Notes: generated by a model from the letters alone, not told the origin. A DNA stretch of 64,000 nt from Streptomyces albus subsp. albus (GCF_000725885.1 NZ_JODR01000016.1:248001-312000), one strand, 5' to 3'; shown: positions 46,840 to 55,502, counted from the stretch's first letter. Numbers and translations: made by a program.

Positions 46840-47051
46840 GGCACCGCTTCGAACCGTCCCGGTTGCTGCTGGGCTGCGCCATGCTCGCCATGGCGGCCCT
46901 CTACCTGCTCGACGCGGCGGGCGAGGTGCACATCCCCTTCTGGGTGATGCTCGCCGTGCTGCCCGTGGCCCTGCTGCTCGCCGGCAGCGCGGCCCTGGTC
47001 ACCTTCCTGGTACGGCGCGCACTGGGACGGCGCCGTGAGGCCCGCGGATGA
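46836..47051 (+). CDS. Small two-span membrane protein
   Basis: A 71-residue protein with two membrane spans (about 9-26 and 33-56) and a basic C-terminus (RRALGRRREARG). Its ATGA start overlaps the stop of the PspC/LiaF-like gene, so it is translationally coupled to it and likely belongs to the same envelope-stress module. I do not recognise the family. Confidence 0.75.
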   Translation: MRHRFEPSRLLLGCAMLAMAALYLLDAAGEVHIPFWVMLAVLPVALLLAGSAALVTFLVRRALGRRREARG

Positions 47052-47135
47052 CCGGCCCGGCGGCGGGCGGGAACGCGGGCGGTGCGGGAGCCGCCGGCGG
47101 GGGCGGCGGGCTCCGCGGGGCCGACGGCGGCACAG

Positions 47136-47336
47136 CTAAGTGGCCGCCCGGTGCCGCCCCGCATGCGTGCGGCCTCCGTTCAAGTTGCGGGTGCTGCTTG
47201 GGCCGTGGACCCGGGTGCGGCCTTCGCTGAAGTTGCGGGTGCTGCTTGGGCCGTGGACCCGGGTGCGGCCTTCGCTGAAGTTGCGCGTGCTGCTTGGGCC
47301 GAGGGCCCGGATGCGGCCTTCGCTGAAGTCACCCAC
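47136..47336 (-). CDS. Possible small repeat protein (16-residue repeats)
   Basis: A 66-residue open frame with a GTG start and AGGAAG upstream. It consists almost entirely of the unit NFSEGRTRVHGPSSTR, which occurs twice exactly and twice with changes. It is created by the 48-bp tandem DNA repeat, whose period is a multiple of three, so other frames are open too. It may be a real small basic protein or only a by-product of the repeat. No homologue of known function comes to mind. Confidence 0.3.
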   Translation of the reverse strand: MGDFSEGRIRALGPSSTRNFSEGRTRVHGPSSTRNFSEGRTRVHGPSSTRNLNGGRTHAGRHRAAT

Positions 47337-47375
47337 GCTTCCTGGCCCGAGGACCCGCGTGCTCCCTCACCGGAA
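47184..47375. repeat. 48-bp tandem repeat, about four copies
   Basis: Units start at 47184, 47232, 47280 and 47328. The first two are identical over 48 bases, the third has a few changes and the fourth is degenerate; a diverged half-unit lies upstream (47167-47183). The array lies between the small membrane protein and the end of the doxX-like gene and overlaps the last codons of the latter. There are no unique spacers, so it is a minisatellite and not a CRISPR. Confidence 0.92.
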
Positions 47376-47927
47376 GATCTGGTGCCCCTTGCGGCGGCGC
47401 CGCACCGCCAGCAGCGCGTCGAGCGACAGCATGGGCGCCCCCGCGAGCAGCAGCGGCAGCCAGGCCATCAGATACGGCAGATCGTTGCCGTAGTAGTACG
47501 GTTCGCTCGCCCAGCTGACCGTCAGCCACAGGCACAGCGACAGAAGCGCCCCGCCGGCCGCCGCCACCCGGCTCCACAGTCCGCACAGGGTGCCGAGCCC
47601 GACGGCGAGTTCACCCGCCGCGAGGGCCGTGCCGAACCCCTGCGGGCTGTGCTGCGCCAGTTCCACCAGCCACGGCGCGGCGGCCGAGTGGTGCGCGGCC
47701 TTCAGCGTCCCGGCGAACGACCCGGGCCCGTCACCGGTCAGGAATGCGGGATCCGTGAGCTTGTGCAGTCCCGCGTACGAGAACGTCACCCCGAGGAAGA
47801 GCCGCAACGGCAGCAGCGCGTACCGCGAGGCGAGCCCGCGCACTCCGACCGGCGCTCCGGCGACCGGGCCCGGAAACCCGTGCACGGCCCCTGTCGCCTC
47901 GTCACCGTTCCGCCCGGACACAGCCAT
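47367..47927 (-). CDS. DoxX-family membrane protein
   Basis: A 186-residue protein with four membrane spans in the DoxX arrangement. LPLRLFLGVTFSYAGLHKLTDP is the family signature near residue 40, followed by AAGELAVGLGTLCGLWSRVAA and a C-terminal basic tail. DoxX-like proteins take part in redox or thiol stress responses in actinobacteria (for example in the membrane oxidoreductase complex of mycobacteria). The ATG at 47927 has GGGAG about 8 bases upstream. The C-terminus runs into the 48-bp repeat array. Confidence 0.85.
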   Translation of the reverse strand: MAVSGRNGDEATGAVHGFPGPVAGAPVGVRGLASRYALLPLRLFLGVTFSYAGLHKLTDPAFLTGDGPGSFAGTLKAAHHSAAAPWLVELAQHSPQGFGTALAAGELAVGLGTLCGLWSRVAAAGGALLSLCLWLTVSWASEPYYYGNDLPYLMAWLPLLLAGAPMLSLDALLAVRRRRKGHQIFR

Positions 47928-48102
47928 CTCGCCGCTCCCGCCTTCCGCTGTCGCGTTCGATGTGCGGGGGCGATTCTTCTCATATGGTGCGCACGGCTGG
48001 CAAGTGCGCCCGGCACGTGAGGGCGCCGCGCGGAGGTGACTTGCCCGCGCGACGGTACCCCGGCGCGGCGCGTGGTGCCCGCGCACGGCGCGCGCCGCCG
48101 CC

Positions 48103-48903
48103 TCAAGGCGCGGTCGGCGGTTCCGCCGCGTACGCCTCGTGCAACAGCCGCAGAAAGCCGGGGGCGTCGGGCAGGGAGACGGTACCGACGCGGTGCACGG
48201 GTACCCCGGGCGTCCAGGAGTTCATCACCACGGCGCCCGACAGCGCGGGCAGATCGGCGAGCCGCACCTCGCGGTCCCGCTGGGGCACTCCCATGGCGTC
48301 CAGCCTGCGGCGCAGAATGCCCATCGTCGTACCGGCCAGCATGTCCGCGCGCGGCCACACCACCCCGGTGCCGTCCCAGAACGCGAGGTTCCAGATCGTC
48401 GCCTCGCTGAGCCGGCCGAGCGCGTCCACGAAGGCCGCGTCGTCGAAACCGTCGGCGACGGCCTGCCGCAGGAAGTACGTCTTGGCGACCTCCCCCACGT
48501 GCTTGACCGTCGGGAGGGTCCGCTCGTACGGGACGGCCGCCAGGGCGAGCGGGCCGGCGGGGCCCGACGCCGGGGGCCCTGTGCGCACCAGCAGATCCGG
48601 CGCCCCCGTCCGCTCCGCGGTGAACTCGCCCGCACGGGAGGAGACCGTCACCGTCACCGAGACGTCCGCCGGGCCCGCGGCCAGGGCCGCGCGGAGTGCC
48701 GACCGCACCTGTTCGTCCGGCAACGCCTCGCCGAACAGCCGTACCGACGCCGTCCGCAGCCGCTCCAGATGCAGATCCAGCCCCCGCAGCCGGCCCCCGC
48801 GCACCTGAGCGGCCGTGAAATGCGCGTACCCGGCGAACGCCAGCGGAGCCAACTCCTCAGCGCCCGCGACCCGGCCGTTGTGCTGCACCGTGAAGAACGA
48901 CAT
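48103..48903 (-). CDS. Class IV aminotransferase-family PLP enzyme
   Basis: A 266-residue fold-type IV PLP protein. The Lys for the Schiff base is in the TVKHVGEVAKTYFLRQA segment, and the cofactor-phosphate elements are in LSEATIWNLAFW and AGTTMGILRR. It resembles branched-chain or aminodeoxychorismate-lyase-type enzymes, but the substrate is not known. GGGAGTGGG precedes the ATG at 48903. It is divergent from a MerR gene, and its promoter has MerR-type geometry. Confidence 0.85.
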   Translation of the reverse strand: MSFFTVQHNGRVAGAEELAPLAFAGYAHFTAAQVRGGRLRGLDLHLERLRTASVRLFGEALPDEQVRSALRAALAAGPADVSVTVTVSSRAGEFTAERTGAPDLLVRTGPPASGPAGPLALAAVPYERTLPTVKHVGEVAKTYFLRQAVADGFDDAAFVDALGRLSEATIWNLAFWDGTGVVWPRADMLAGTTMGILRRRLDAMGVPQRDREVRLADLPALSGAVVMNSWTPGVPVHRVGTVSLPDAPGFLRLLHEAYAAEPPTAP

Positions 48904-48969
48904 GACCCACTCCCTGCTGTGCACCACGGCCACCGCCACCGGAACCGTGGAATGAGCACCGATGCGGGG

Positions 48970-49001
48970 ACGTTAGGGCCTGCCACCGATGTGAAGGTCA
49001 A
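48970..49001 (-). promoter_or_regulatory. MerR-type promoter of the aminotransferase gene
   Basis: On the minus strand TTGACC (-35) and TAACGT (-10) are separated by 20 bases. The over-long spacer is typical of promoters that MerR-family activators untwist. The spacer begins CTTCAC and contains a partial inverted repeat (CCT..C...G..AGG). Confidence 0.6.
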
Positions 49002-49018
49002 CCGCGGCGGGAGAGGGC

Positions 49019-49393
49019 ATGCTGATCGGGGAGTTGTCCCGGCGCACCGGCGTGAGCACGCGGCTGCTGCGCTACTACGAGGAACAGGGGCTGCTCACGC
49101 CCGGACGCGGCACCAACGGCTACCGCCACTACGGCGAGGACGCGGTGCTCACCGTCCAGCGGATCCGCGTCCTGCTGGGGGCCGGGCTCACCACCGAGGT
49201 GATCCGCACAGTACTGCCGTGCGTCCGCGGCACGGGGACCGGTTTCGAGTGGTGCACAGAAGTGCGCTCCGTGCTGGAGGGCGAACTGGCGAGTATGGAC
49301 GCCCGCATCGACGCACTGCGCCGCAACCGCGACGCCGTCGCCGCCTACCTGGCGCAGCCCGCGGACGGCGCTTCGCGAAACGAGGCTCCGTAG
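49019..49393 (+). CDS. MerR-family transcriptional regulator
   Basis: A 124-residue regulator with the N-terminal winged helix-turn-helix (residues 1-70; LIGELSRRTGVSTRLLRYYEEQGLL) and a C-terminal coiled coil for dimerisation. Only two Cys are present (CVRG and WCTE), which is not a clear metal-binding set. GGGAGAGG precedes the ATG. It is divergent from the class IV aminotransferase gene, which it probably activates through the 20-base-spacer promoter. Confidence 0.9.
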   Translation: MLIGELSRRTGVSTRLLRYYEEQGLLTPGRGTNGYRHYGEDAVLTVQRIRVLLGAGLTTEVIRTVLPCVRGTGTGFEWCTEVRSVLEGELASMDARIDALRRNRDAVAAYLAQPADGASRNEAP

Positions 49394-49442
49394 GACGGCG
49401 CCCCGCGAGACCAGGCTCCGCAGGACGGGGAACGGCTGGGGC

Positions 49443-51971
49443 TCACTCCGCCACGTCGATCGGATAGCGGTTCGTCTCCACGCCCGCCGCCGTCACCACC
49501 TGGACCTCCACCCGGCCCGGCTCGACCTCCACCGGGACCGGCACCGTCAGCACCGTGTCCGCGGGGCTGGTGAAGCCGCCCGTCACCGGGATCAACGGCG
49601 CGTGCACATGGACGGTACCGATCCGCACCACCACGCGGGCCAGCCGGTCGGGGGCCTGCGCGCCCGCCGGCACGAAACCGGCGCCCCGGATCTCGATGTC
49701 GTCTCCCGTGCGGATCGGCGCGTGCAGGTCGCCCATCTCCCGGGCCCGTACCACCGACAGCACCACAGGCCGCCCGCCCTCCGCGTACTTGCCCGCCAGA
49801 TACGTCGCCGCCGAGACGACCACCAGCAGCGCCAGCCCCCACGGCAGATCCGGCAACTGATCCGGCTGCCGGGCCAGCCGCACCGCTGCGAAGACCACCG
49901 CGACCGCGCTGATCACCACGTACTGCACGTCCGAGAAGGCGCCGCGGCCCGCGTCGTCCGTCAACAGGTCCGCCGCCCGCGGCCGGTCGGCACGCACTTT
50001 CTGCAACCGCCGCGCGTGCACCCGCACGGTCACCGTACGGCGCACCACGACGGCCACCGCGCACGTCAGCGCCAGCACCGTCACCACACCGGCGCCCCGC
50101 GCCAGATCCAGGCCCGCCAGCAGTGCACGGCGCTCGTCGGGGCCCGGCACGGCGGCCAGTTGCACGGCCAGTACGAGCACGGCGAACACCGACAGCAGCA
50201 CCCACGCGGCGGCCACCGCGCGGGATGTCGACAACCGGTTGTCCTCCCCGATCACCGGCGCCAGCACCCCGCCGCGCCTCCGGTGCAGCCAGGCGGCGGC
50301 CGACAGCAGCACCGCCGAGACGGAACCCGCCACCAGGCCGGCCGTCCGCCCCACGGACCAGCCGGACCCCAGGGCGGTCAGCAACTCGACCAGCAGCAGA
50401 ACGCCGACCGCAGCCCAGACGGCCGCCACGGTGCGCCGCCACAGATTCGTCACCCAGGCGTCGCCCTCCGCGCGTCCCCGCTCGGCGACCTCGCGGGCCG
50501 CCTGCGTCAGCTCGTCCGACACCCACTGCCGTGAGGCGCCCGCCGAGTGCGCCAGTCCCACCGGGACCCCGTCCCCCGCCGCCAGCGCGTCCCGCCGCCG
50601 CTCGAACGCGGCCAGAGCCACCCGGTACCCCTCCCGCACCCCGTGCGGACAGTTCTCGCACCGGCACACGGCGTCCCCACCGGAACGGTCCTCCCACGCG
50701 GAGTCCGCGCCCCGCCCGTGCCCCCCGATCACCCCGTGAGAGGCGGGGGAGCGGTGGTGCGGGACCGGCCGGTGGGGCGGAACCGGGGAGTCCGTGTGGT
50801 GGGCGTCGTCCGACGGGCGGGAGTGGTCAGACCGCTGGGACGGCGCCGACTGGCGGGAGGGGGCTGTCTGGTGGGCCGACGCCGACTGGTGGGACGGGGC
50901 TGCGGGACGGGACGGGCCCGCCGCGCGGGAGGGGCTCGTCCTGGGGGAGACGCCCGGCTCCTGGGACCGGCTCGCCCTGTGCGACGGGCTCGGCTCCTGG
51001 GCCGGACCCGGCTTCTGTGCGGAGGTCGCCTTCCGGGGAGGGGCCTGCTTGGGTGCGGAGCCCTTCGGGGCCGTGCCCTTCTGTGCCGGACCGGGCTGCT
51101 GGGTACTGGGCCGCTGCGGACCGGGCTGCTGGGGGGACGACGTGCGCTGTGCGGGCGGCGTCCTGTCGGTCTGGGGCGTCGTCCCGTCCGTCCGCGGCGC
51201 CCCGTGCGGAGGAGACGACGACGCAGACGGGGACGAGGGCGAGGACGGGGACGACGACGGGGAGGCCGGAGCGGCCGTCCGAGGTGACGGCTCTTGGGCG
51301 GACGCGGCGGACGCGGCAGACGCGGCGGCCGTGCGTCCGGTCGCACCGGCTTCCGGACGACGGAGGCGCCCGGACTGTGGCGGCTCCATCCGGCGGTGAC
51401 CGGCGGTTGGCGTCTCCCGGGCGGTACGCGCACCGGGCACCCGCCCGGCAGCACCACTGCCGGCCCCCGCCCCGCTCGCACGGCCCGTACCGGGGCCGGT
51501 CCCGTCGCCCGCCTCCGGGCTGGTGTCCCGGCCGCTCTTCCGGCTGGTGCCCCCGCCGGCCGCCCCGCTTGTCCTTCCGCCTGTCTCTCCGCTCGGCCCC
51601 AGCCTCCCCTGGCCCCGGTTCGGTCGGCTGTCCTCCGGCCGACGGTCACCGTCGGGTACGCCGCCGGGGGTGCCGTCGTCCGTCCTGTGCTCGCCCCGCG
51701 GATCGGGGCCGGTGCCCTTGCCGTCGGCAGGGTGACCGTCCGCGGGGTGGCCGTCGGCATCGCGTGCGGCGCCGTCGGCTGGGGAAGCGCTGTCCGTGCG
51801 GGCGGCGCTCCGTGGCGCGGTGCCGTCCGGGCGGGGCGTGCCCTGCGTCCCGGAGGGCCCCTCCGGGACGGAGAGCGGGCTGTCGTCCCCGCGCGCACGC
51901 CGCGTGCCGCCGCGCGGGCCGTCCTCGTCGTCCGGGCCCTTCGGACCGTCCTGAGCCGTGTCCACGGCCAC
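49443..51971 (-). CDS. Large membrane protein with ~430-residue disordered N-terminus
   Basis: An 842-residue protein of unknown function. Residues 1 to about 425 are low-complexity (Ser/Pro/Gly/Gln/Arg), with recurring QKP, PSR and QxPGP units. A short conserved element CRCENCPHGVREGYRVALAAFERRRDA follows (about 432-460); its C-x-C-x2-C spacing suggests a metal knuckle. About six membrane spans lie between 500 and 740. The C-terminal about 95 residues (DIEIRGAGFVPAG..., ending in YPIDVAE) look like an IPT/Ig-type beta domain. GTG 51971 is one of two close GTG candidates (also 51965). It is convergent with merR. Confidence 0.7.
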   Translation of the reverse strand: MAVDTAQDGPKGPDDEDGPRGGTRRARGDDSPLSVPEGPSGTQGTPRPDGTAPRSAARTDSASPADGAARDADGHPADGHPADGKGTGPDPRGEHRTDDGTPGGVPDGDRRPEDSRPNRGQGRLGPSGETGGRTSGAAGGGTSRKSGRDTSPEAGDGTGPGTGRASGAGAGSGAAGRVPGARTARETPTAGHRRMEPPQSGRLRRPEAGATGRTAAASAASAASAQEPSPRTAAPASPSSSPSSPSSPSASSSPPHGAPRTDGTTPQTDRTPPAQRTSSPQQPGPQRPSTQQPGPAQKGTAPKGSAPKQAPPRKATSAQKPGPAQEPSPSHRASRSQEPGVSPRTSPSRAAGPSRPAAPSHQSASAHQTAPSRQSAPSQRSDHSRPSDDAHHTDSPVPPHRPVPHHRSPASHGVIGGHGRGADSAWEDRSGGDAVCRCENCPHGVREGYRVALAAFERRRDALAAGDGVPVGLAHSAGASRQWVSDELTQAAREVAERGRAEGDAWVTNLWRRTVAAVWAAVGVLLLVELLTALGSGWSVGRTAGLVAGSVSAVLLSAAAWLHRRRGGVLAPVIGEDNRLSTSRAVAAAWVLLSVFAVLVLAVQLAAVPGPDERRALLAGLDLARGAGVVTVLALTCAVAVVVRRTVTVRVHARRLQKVRADRPRAADLLTDDAGRGAFSDVQYVVISAVAVVFAAVRLARQPDQLPDLPWGLALLVVVSAATYLAGKYAEGGRPVVLSVVRAREMGDLHAPIRTGDDIEIRGAGFVPAGAQAPDRLARVVVRIGTVHVHAPLIPVTGGFTSPADTVLTVPVPVEVEPGRVEVQVVTAAGVETNRYPIDVAE

Positions 51972-52406
51972 TGTGCCACCCCGCCTCTCAACTTGCGTTC
52001 GCTGGAAGGGGATTGTGCCCTACCTGTGCGGGCCCCCGGTGCGGGGTACGGCGTCGGCCGGACGATCCCGGTGGCCAGGGGAGGGCGGGCGCCGCAGTCT
52101 GTGCCCCTGTGAGTGAGCGGGGGAGGCCCACGGGGTTGACGCGGGCGGGCTCCCGAGGCGCAGGGCCGGGGTGGCCGCGCCGACCGGCGGGGCGCGGCCA
52201 CCTACGGGGACGCTAGGCGCAGTGGCAGGGGGAGGCGGCGCGGTGACCGGAAGTGTCCGTCACTGTGCCGCGGGTGAACGGCCCTGCTCGGATGGGGAGC
52301 ACCACCGACTGTGCCGCGCCATGGCCCGACCGGTACACAGTGGGTCTCGACGGGGAAGCCAGGGGTGTGCTAATGGTGCGAAAATCGCCCGGATACGCTC
52401 ACCGGC
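51972..52406. other. Intergenic region (435 bp)
   Basis: This is the divergent gap between the large membrane protein and the small membrane protein. It contains the TACGCT -10 (52394-52399) of the downstream gene. The rest shows no supported gene or clear repeat. Confidence 0.45.
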
Positions 52407-52760
52407 ATGGACGTACTCATCAATGTCTTCGTCGGCCTGCACATCATCGGTATCGGCGCTCTCTTGGGCGGCTTCTTCACGCAGATGAAGGCGATGGGCA
52501 AGGGTGAGGCCCGGATCGCCCCGGGCATGTTGCACGGGGCGCTGACCATGCTGGTGACCGGCGTCGCCATGATCGGCCTGCACCAGGCCGACGACAGCCC
52601 GGTGAACAACATCAAGATGGCGGTCAAGCTGGCCCTCCTCGTGGTGATCCTCGGCATCACCTATGTGAAGCGGGACGACGAGAAGGTGAGTACGCCGCTG
52701 TTCGGCGCCGTCGGACTGCTGACGATGATCAACATCTTCATCGCGGTGCTCTGGGTCTGA
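52407..52760 (+). CDS. Small four-span membrane protein
   Basis: A 117-residue protein with four hydrophobic helices (about 3-22, 42-60, 69-86 and 98-116) and short polar loops. It is conserved upstream of pcrA in streptomycetes as I remember the locus, but no function is known. TACGCT lies 7 bases before the ATG and there is no Shine-Dalgarno sequence, so the transcript is probably leaderless. A strong terminator follows. Confidence 0.82.
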   Translation: MDVLINVFVGLHIIGIGALLGGFFTQMKAMGKGEARIAPGMLHGALTMLVTGVAMIGLHQADDSPVNNIKMAVKLALLVVILGITYVKRDDEKVSTPLFGAVGLLTMINIFIAVLWV

Positions 52761-52805
52761 GCGCGGGCCCCGACAACGGGGTCGGAACAGACCGGGCCGG
52801 AACGT

Positions 52806-52850
52806 CGCACCCCGGCCCACCGGACGGGGTCTCCGGTGGGCCGGGGTGCG
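52806..52850 (+). terminator. Strong terminator upstream of pcrA
   Basis: A 19-bp perfect stem (CGCACCCCGGCCCACCGGA and its complement) with a 7-base loop. It ends directly at the GTTTTCCACA element of the pcrA promoter. Confidence 0.9.
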
Positions 52851-52894
52851 GTTTTCCACAGGGCGTGGGCGCTGTCGGCGCGGCGGCCTAGACT
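52851..52894 (+). promoter_or_regulatory. pcrA promoter with DnaA-like box and DNA-damage-type element
   Basis: GTTTTCCACAGGG (52851-52863) matches the guaB promoter 13-mer at the same 38-base distance from the -10. CTGTCGGCG (52872-52880), 8 bases, then TAGACT (52889-52894) fits the RecA-independent DNA-damage promoter TTGTCRGTG-N8-TANNNT with two changes. The -10 lies 9 bases before the ATG, so the mRNA is leaderless or nearly so. Confidence 0.6.
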
Positions 52895-52903
52895 CGTACG
52901 ACG

Positions 52904-55408
52904 ATGAGCAGCCTCTTCGACGACAGCTTCCTGGCGGACCTCGACGGCATGAGCCCCGAGGGGGAAGCGCCCCCGCCGCCCGAGGACCCCGAGGACCCCG
53001 CCGAACACCAGGGCCCCGAGGAGGAGATCCCGGACGACCTCTTCCAGGGCACGTTCGCGGGTTCCGGCGCCGCCGGGCGTGACGCGTATCACCGCGACGG
53101 CGCCCCGCGCTCCGTCGTGGACCCCGCCGCCCTGCTGGAGGGGCTGAACGAGCAGCAGCGCGACGCCGTGCTGCACGCCGGCACCCCGCTGCTCATCGTC
53201 GCCGGTGCGGGCTCCGGCAAGACGCGGGTGCTCACCCACCGCATCGCCCACCTGCTGGGCGCCCGGAACGTCCACCCGGGCCAGGTCCTCGCCATCACCT
53301 TCACCAACAAGGCGGCGGGGGAGATGAAGGAGCGCGTCGCCGATCTGGTGGGGCCGCGCGCCCAGTCGATGTGGGTGTCCACGTTCCACAGCGCGTGCGT
53401 GCGCATCCTGCGCCGGGAGAGCAAGAAGCTGGGCTTCACCTCTTCGTTCTCGATCTACGACGCCGCGGACTCCAAGCGCCTGATGGCGCTGGTCTGCCGC
53501 GACCTCGATCTGGACCCCAAGCGGTTCCCGCCCAAGGCGTTCAGCGCGAAGGTCTCCAACCTCAAGAACGAGCTGATCGACGAGGAGGACTTCGCCGCGC
53601 AGGCGAGCGACGCCTTCGAGAAGACCCTCGCCGAGGCGTACACGATGTACCAGGCGCGGCTGCGCGAGGCCAACGCGCTGGACTTCGACGACCTGATCAT
53701 GACGACGGTCCATCTGCTCCAGGCGTTCCCCGACGTGGCCGAGCACTACCGGCGCCGTTTCCGTCACGTCCTGGTGGACGAGTACCAGGACACCAACCAC
53801 GCCCAGTACCAGCTGGTGCGGGAGCTGGTCGGCACCGGTCAGGAGCAGGCCGAACTGTGCGTCGTCGGTGACGCGGACCAGTCGATCTACGCCTTCCGCG
53901 GCGCCACCATCCGCAACATCCTCCAGTTCGAGGAGGACTACCCGAACGCGACGACGATCCTGCTGGAGCAGAACTACCGCTCCACGCAGACGATCCTCTC
54001 CGCCGCCAACGCGGTCATCGAGCGGAACGCCGACCGCCGTCCCAAGAACCTGTGGACCAAGGCCGGCTCCGGCCCGAAGATCACCGGCTATGTCGCCGAC
54101 ACCGAGCACGACGAGGCGCAGTTCGTCGCCGACGAGATCGACCGCCTCGGCGACGGGGACGGCGAGGGCGCCGAGGGGACGGGCGAGTCCCGGGTGCGGC
54201 CCGGTGACATCGCCGTCTTCTACCGCACCAACGCCCAGTCCCGCGTCTTCGAAGAGGTCTTCATCCGCGTCGGCCTGCCCTACAAGGTCGTCGGCGGGGT
54301 GCGCTTCTACGAGCGCCGCGAGGTCCGCGACATCCTGGCGTACCTGCGGGTGCTGGCCAACCCGGAGGACGCGGTGCCGCTGCGCCGCATCCTCAACGTG
54401 CCCAAGCGCGGCATCGGCGAGCGCGCCGAGGCCATGATCGAGGCGCTGGCCCTCCGCGAGAAGATCACCTTCCCGCAGGCGCTCGTGCGCGTGGACGAGG
54501 CGTACGGCATGGCGGCGCGCTCCGCCAACGCCGTCAAGCGGTTCAACGCGCTGATGGAGGAGCTGCGCACCGTCGTGGAGTCGGGTGCCGGCCCGGCCAC
54601 GGTGCTGGAGGCGGTGCTGGAGCGTACGGGCTACCTGGCGCAGCTCCAGTCCTCCACCGACCCGCAGGACGAGACGCGCATCGAGAACCTCCAGGAGCTC
54701 GCCGCCGTCGCCTTGGAGTTCGAGCAGGAGCGCGGCGGGACGGAGGACGAGCCGGCGGGCACCCTCGCCGAGTTCCTGGAACAGGTCGCCCTTGTCGCCG
54801 ACTCCGACCAGATCCCGGAGGAGGGCGACGACGACGGCGTGGTCACGCTGATGACCCTGCACACCGCCAAGGGCCTCGAATTCCCCGTCGTCTTCCTGAC
54901 CGGCATGGAGGACGGCGTCTTCCCGCACATGCGGGCCCTCGGCCAGACCAAGGAGCTGGAGGAGGAGCGCCGGCTCGCCTACGTGGGCATCACCCGCGCC
55001 CAGGAGCGGCTGTATCTGACGCGTGCGTCGATGCGCAGCGCCTGGGGCCAGCCGTCCTACAACCCGCCCTCCCGGTTCCTGGAGGAGATCCCGGCCGAGT
55101 ACCTCGACTGGAAGCGGACGGGCAGCGGCGGCCCCGCCGGGGTGCCGTCCGGGGTCGCCGCCTCGCTCTCCTCGTCGGCCGGCGCCGCCGCCCGGCGCGG
55201 CGGGCCGTCCGGTTTCGCGACGCGGCGCACCACGGACCGTCCGGTGGTCTCCCTCCAGGTCGGCGACCGCGTCACGCACGACAGCTTCGGGCTGGGCACG
55301 GTGCAGGCCGTCAAGGGCAGCGGGGACAACGCCGAGGCGACCATCGACTTCGGCGGCGACAAGCCCAAGCGGCTGCTGCTGCGCTACGCGCCGGTCGAGA
55401 AGCTCTGA
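52904..55408 (+). CDS. pcrA: ATP-dependent DNA helicase PcrA/UvrD
   Basis: An 834-residue superfamily 1A 3'-5' helicase of nucleotide-excision and replication-fork repair. The Walker A motif GAGSGKTR is near residue 100, the DEYQDTN Walker B motif and VGDADQSIYAFRGA follow, and motifs IV-VI (LTLHTAKGLEFPVVFLTGMEDG, YVGITRA) are complete. About 80 acidic residues precede the helicase core. The C-terminal Tudor-like domain (VGDRVTHDSFGLGTVQAV) that contacts RNA polymerase in UvrD/PcrA is present. Its promoter resembles RecA-independent DNA-damage promoters. Confidence 0.96.
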   Translation: MSSLFDDSFLADLDGMSPEGEAPPPPEDPEDPAEHQGPEEEIPDDLFQGTFAGSGAAGRDAYHRDGAPRSVVDPAALLEGLNEQQRDAVLHAGTPLLIVAGAGSGKTRVLTHRIAHLLGARNVHPGQVLAITFTNKAAGEMKERVADLVGPRAQSMWVSTFHSACVRILRRESKKLGFTSSFSIYDAADSKRLMALVCRDLDLDPKRFPPKAFSAKVSNLKNELIDEEDFAAQASDAFEKTLAEAYTMYQARLREANALDFDDLIMTTVHLLQAFPDVAEHYRRRFRHVLVDEYQDTNHAQYQLVRELVGTGQEQAELCVVGDADQSIYAFRGATIRNILQFEEDYPNATTILLEQNYRSTQTILSAANAVIERNADRRPKNLWTKAGSGPKITGYVADTEHDEAQFVADEIDRLGDGDGEGAEGTGESRVRPGDIAVFYRTNAQSRVFEEVFIRVGLPYKVVGGVRFYERREVRDILAYLRVLANPEDAVPLRRILNVPKRGIGERAEAMIEALALREKITFPQALVRVDEAYGMAARSANAVKRFNALMEELRTVVESGAGPATVLEAVLERTGYLAQLQSSTDPQDETRIENLQELAAVALEFEQERGGTEDEPAGTLAEFLEQVALVADSDQIPEEGDDDGVVTLMTLHTAKGLEFPVVFLTGMEDGVFPHMRALGQTKELEEERRLAYVGITRAQERLYLTRASMRSAWGQPSYNPPSRFLEEIPAEYLDWKRTGSGGPAGVPSGVAASLSSSAGAAARRGGPSGFATRRTTDRPVVSLQVGDRVTHDSFGLGTVQAVKGSGDNAEATIDFGGDKPKRLLLRYAPVEKL

Positions 55409-55418
55409 CACGTGGTGC

Positions 55419-55457
55419 GTGCCGGGCCCCCGCCCTCGGTGGGCGGGGGCCCGGCAC
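55419..55457. terminator. Bidirectional terminator between pcrA and the M23 peptidase gene
   Basis: A 17-bp perfect stem (GTGCCGGGCCCCCGCCC and its complement) with a 5-base loop serves both convergent genes. Confidence 0.92.
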
Positions 55458-55502
55458 GGCATCCGGCATGAAGGGGCCCGCCATGTGCCGGGCGGCCCGG
55501 CG

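Noticed and set aside
47184..47375. CRISPR array
   Set aside because: The units are contiguous without unique spacers, and no cas genes are present.
52661..55462. 933-residue minus-strand frame over pcrA
   Set aside because: It is antisense to an intact helicase gene and runs through two strong terminators.
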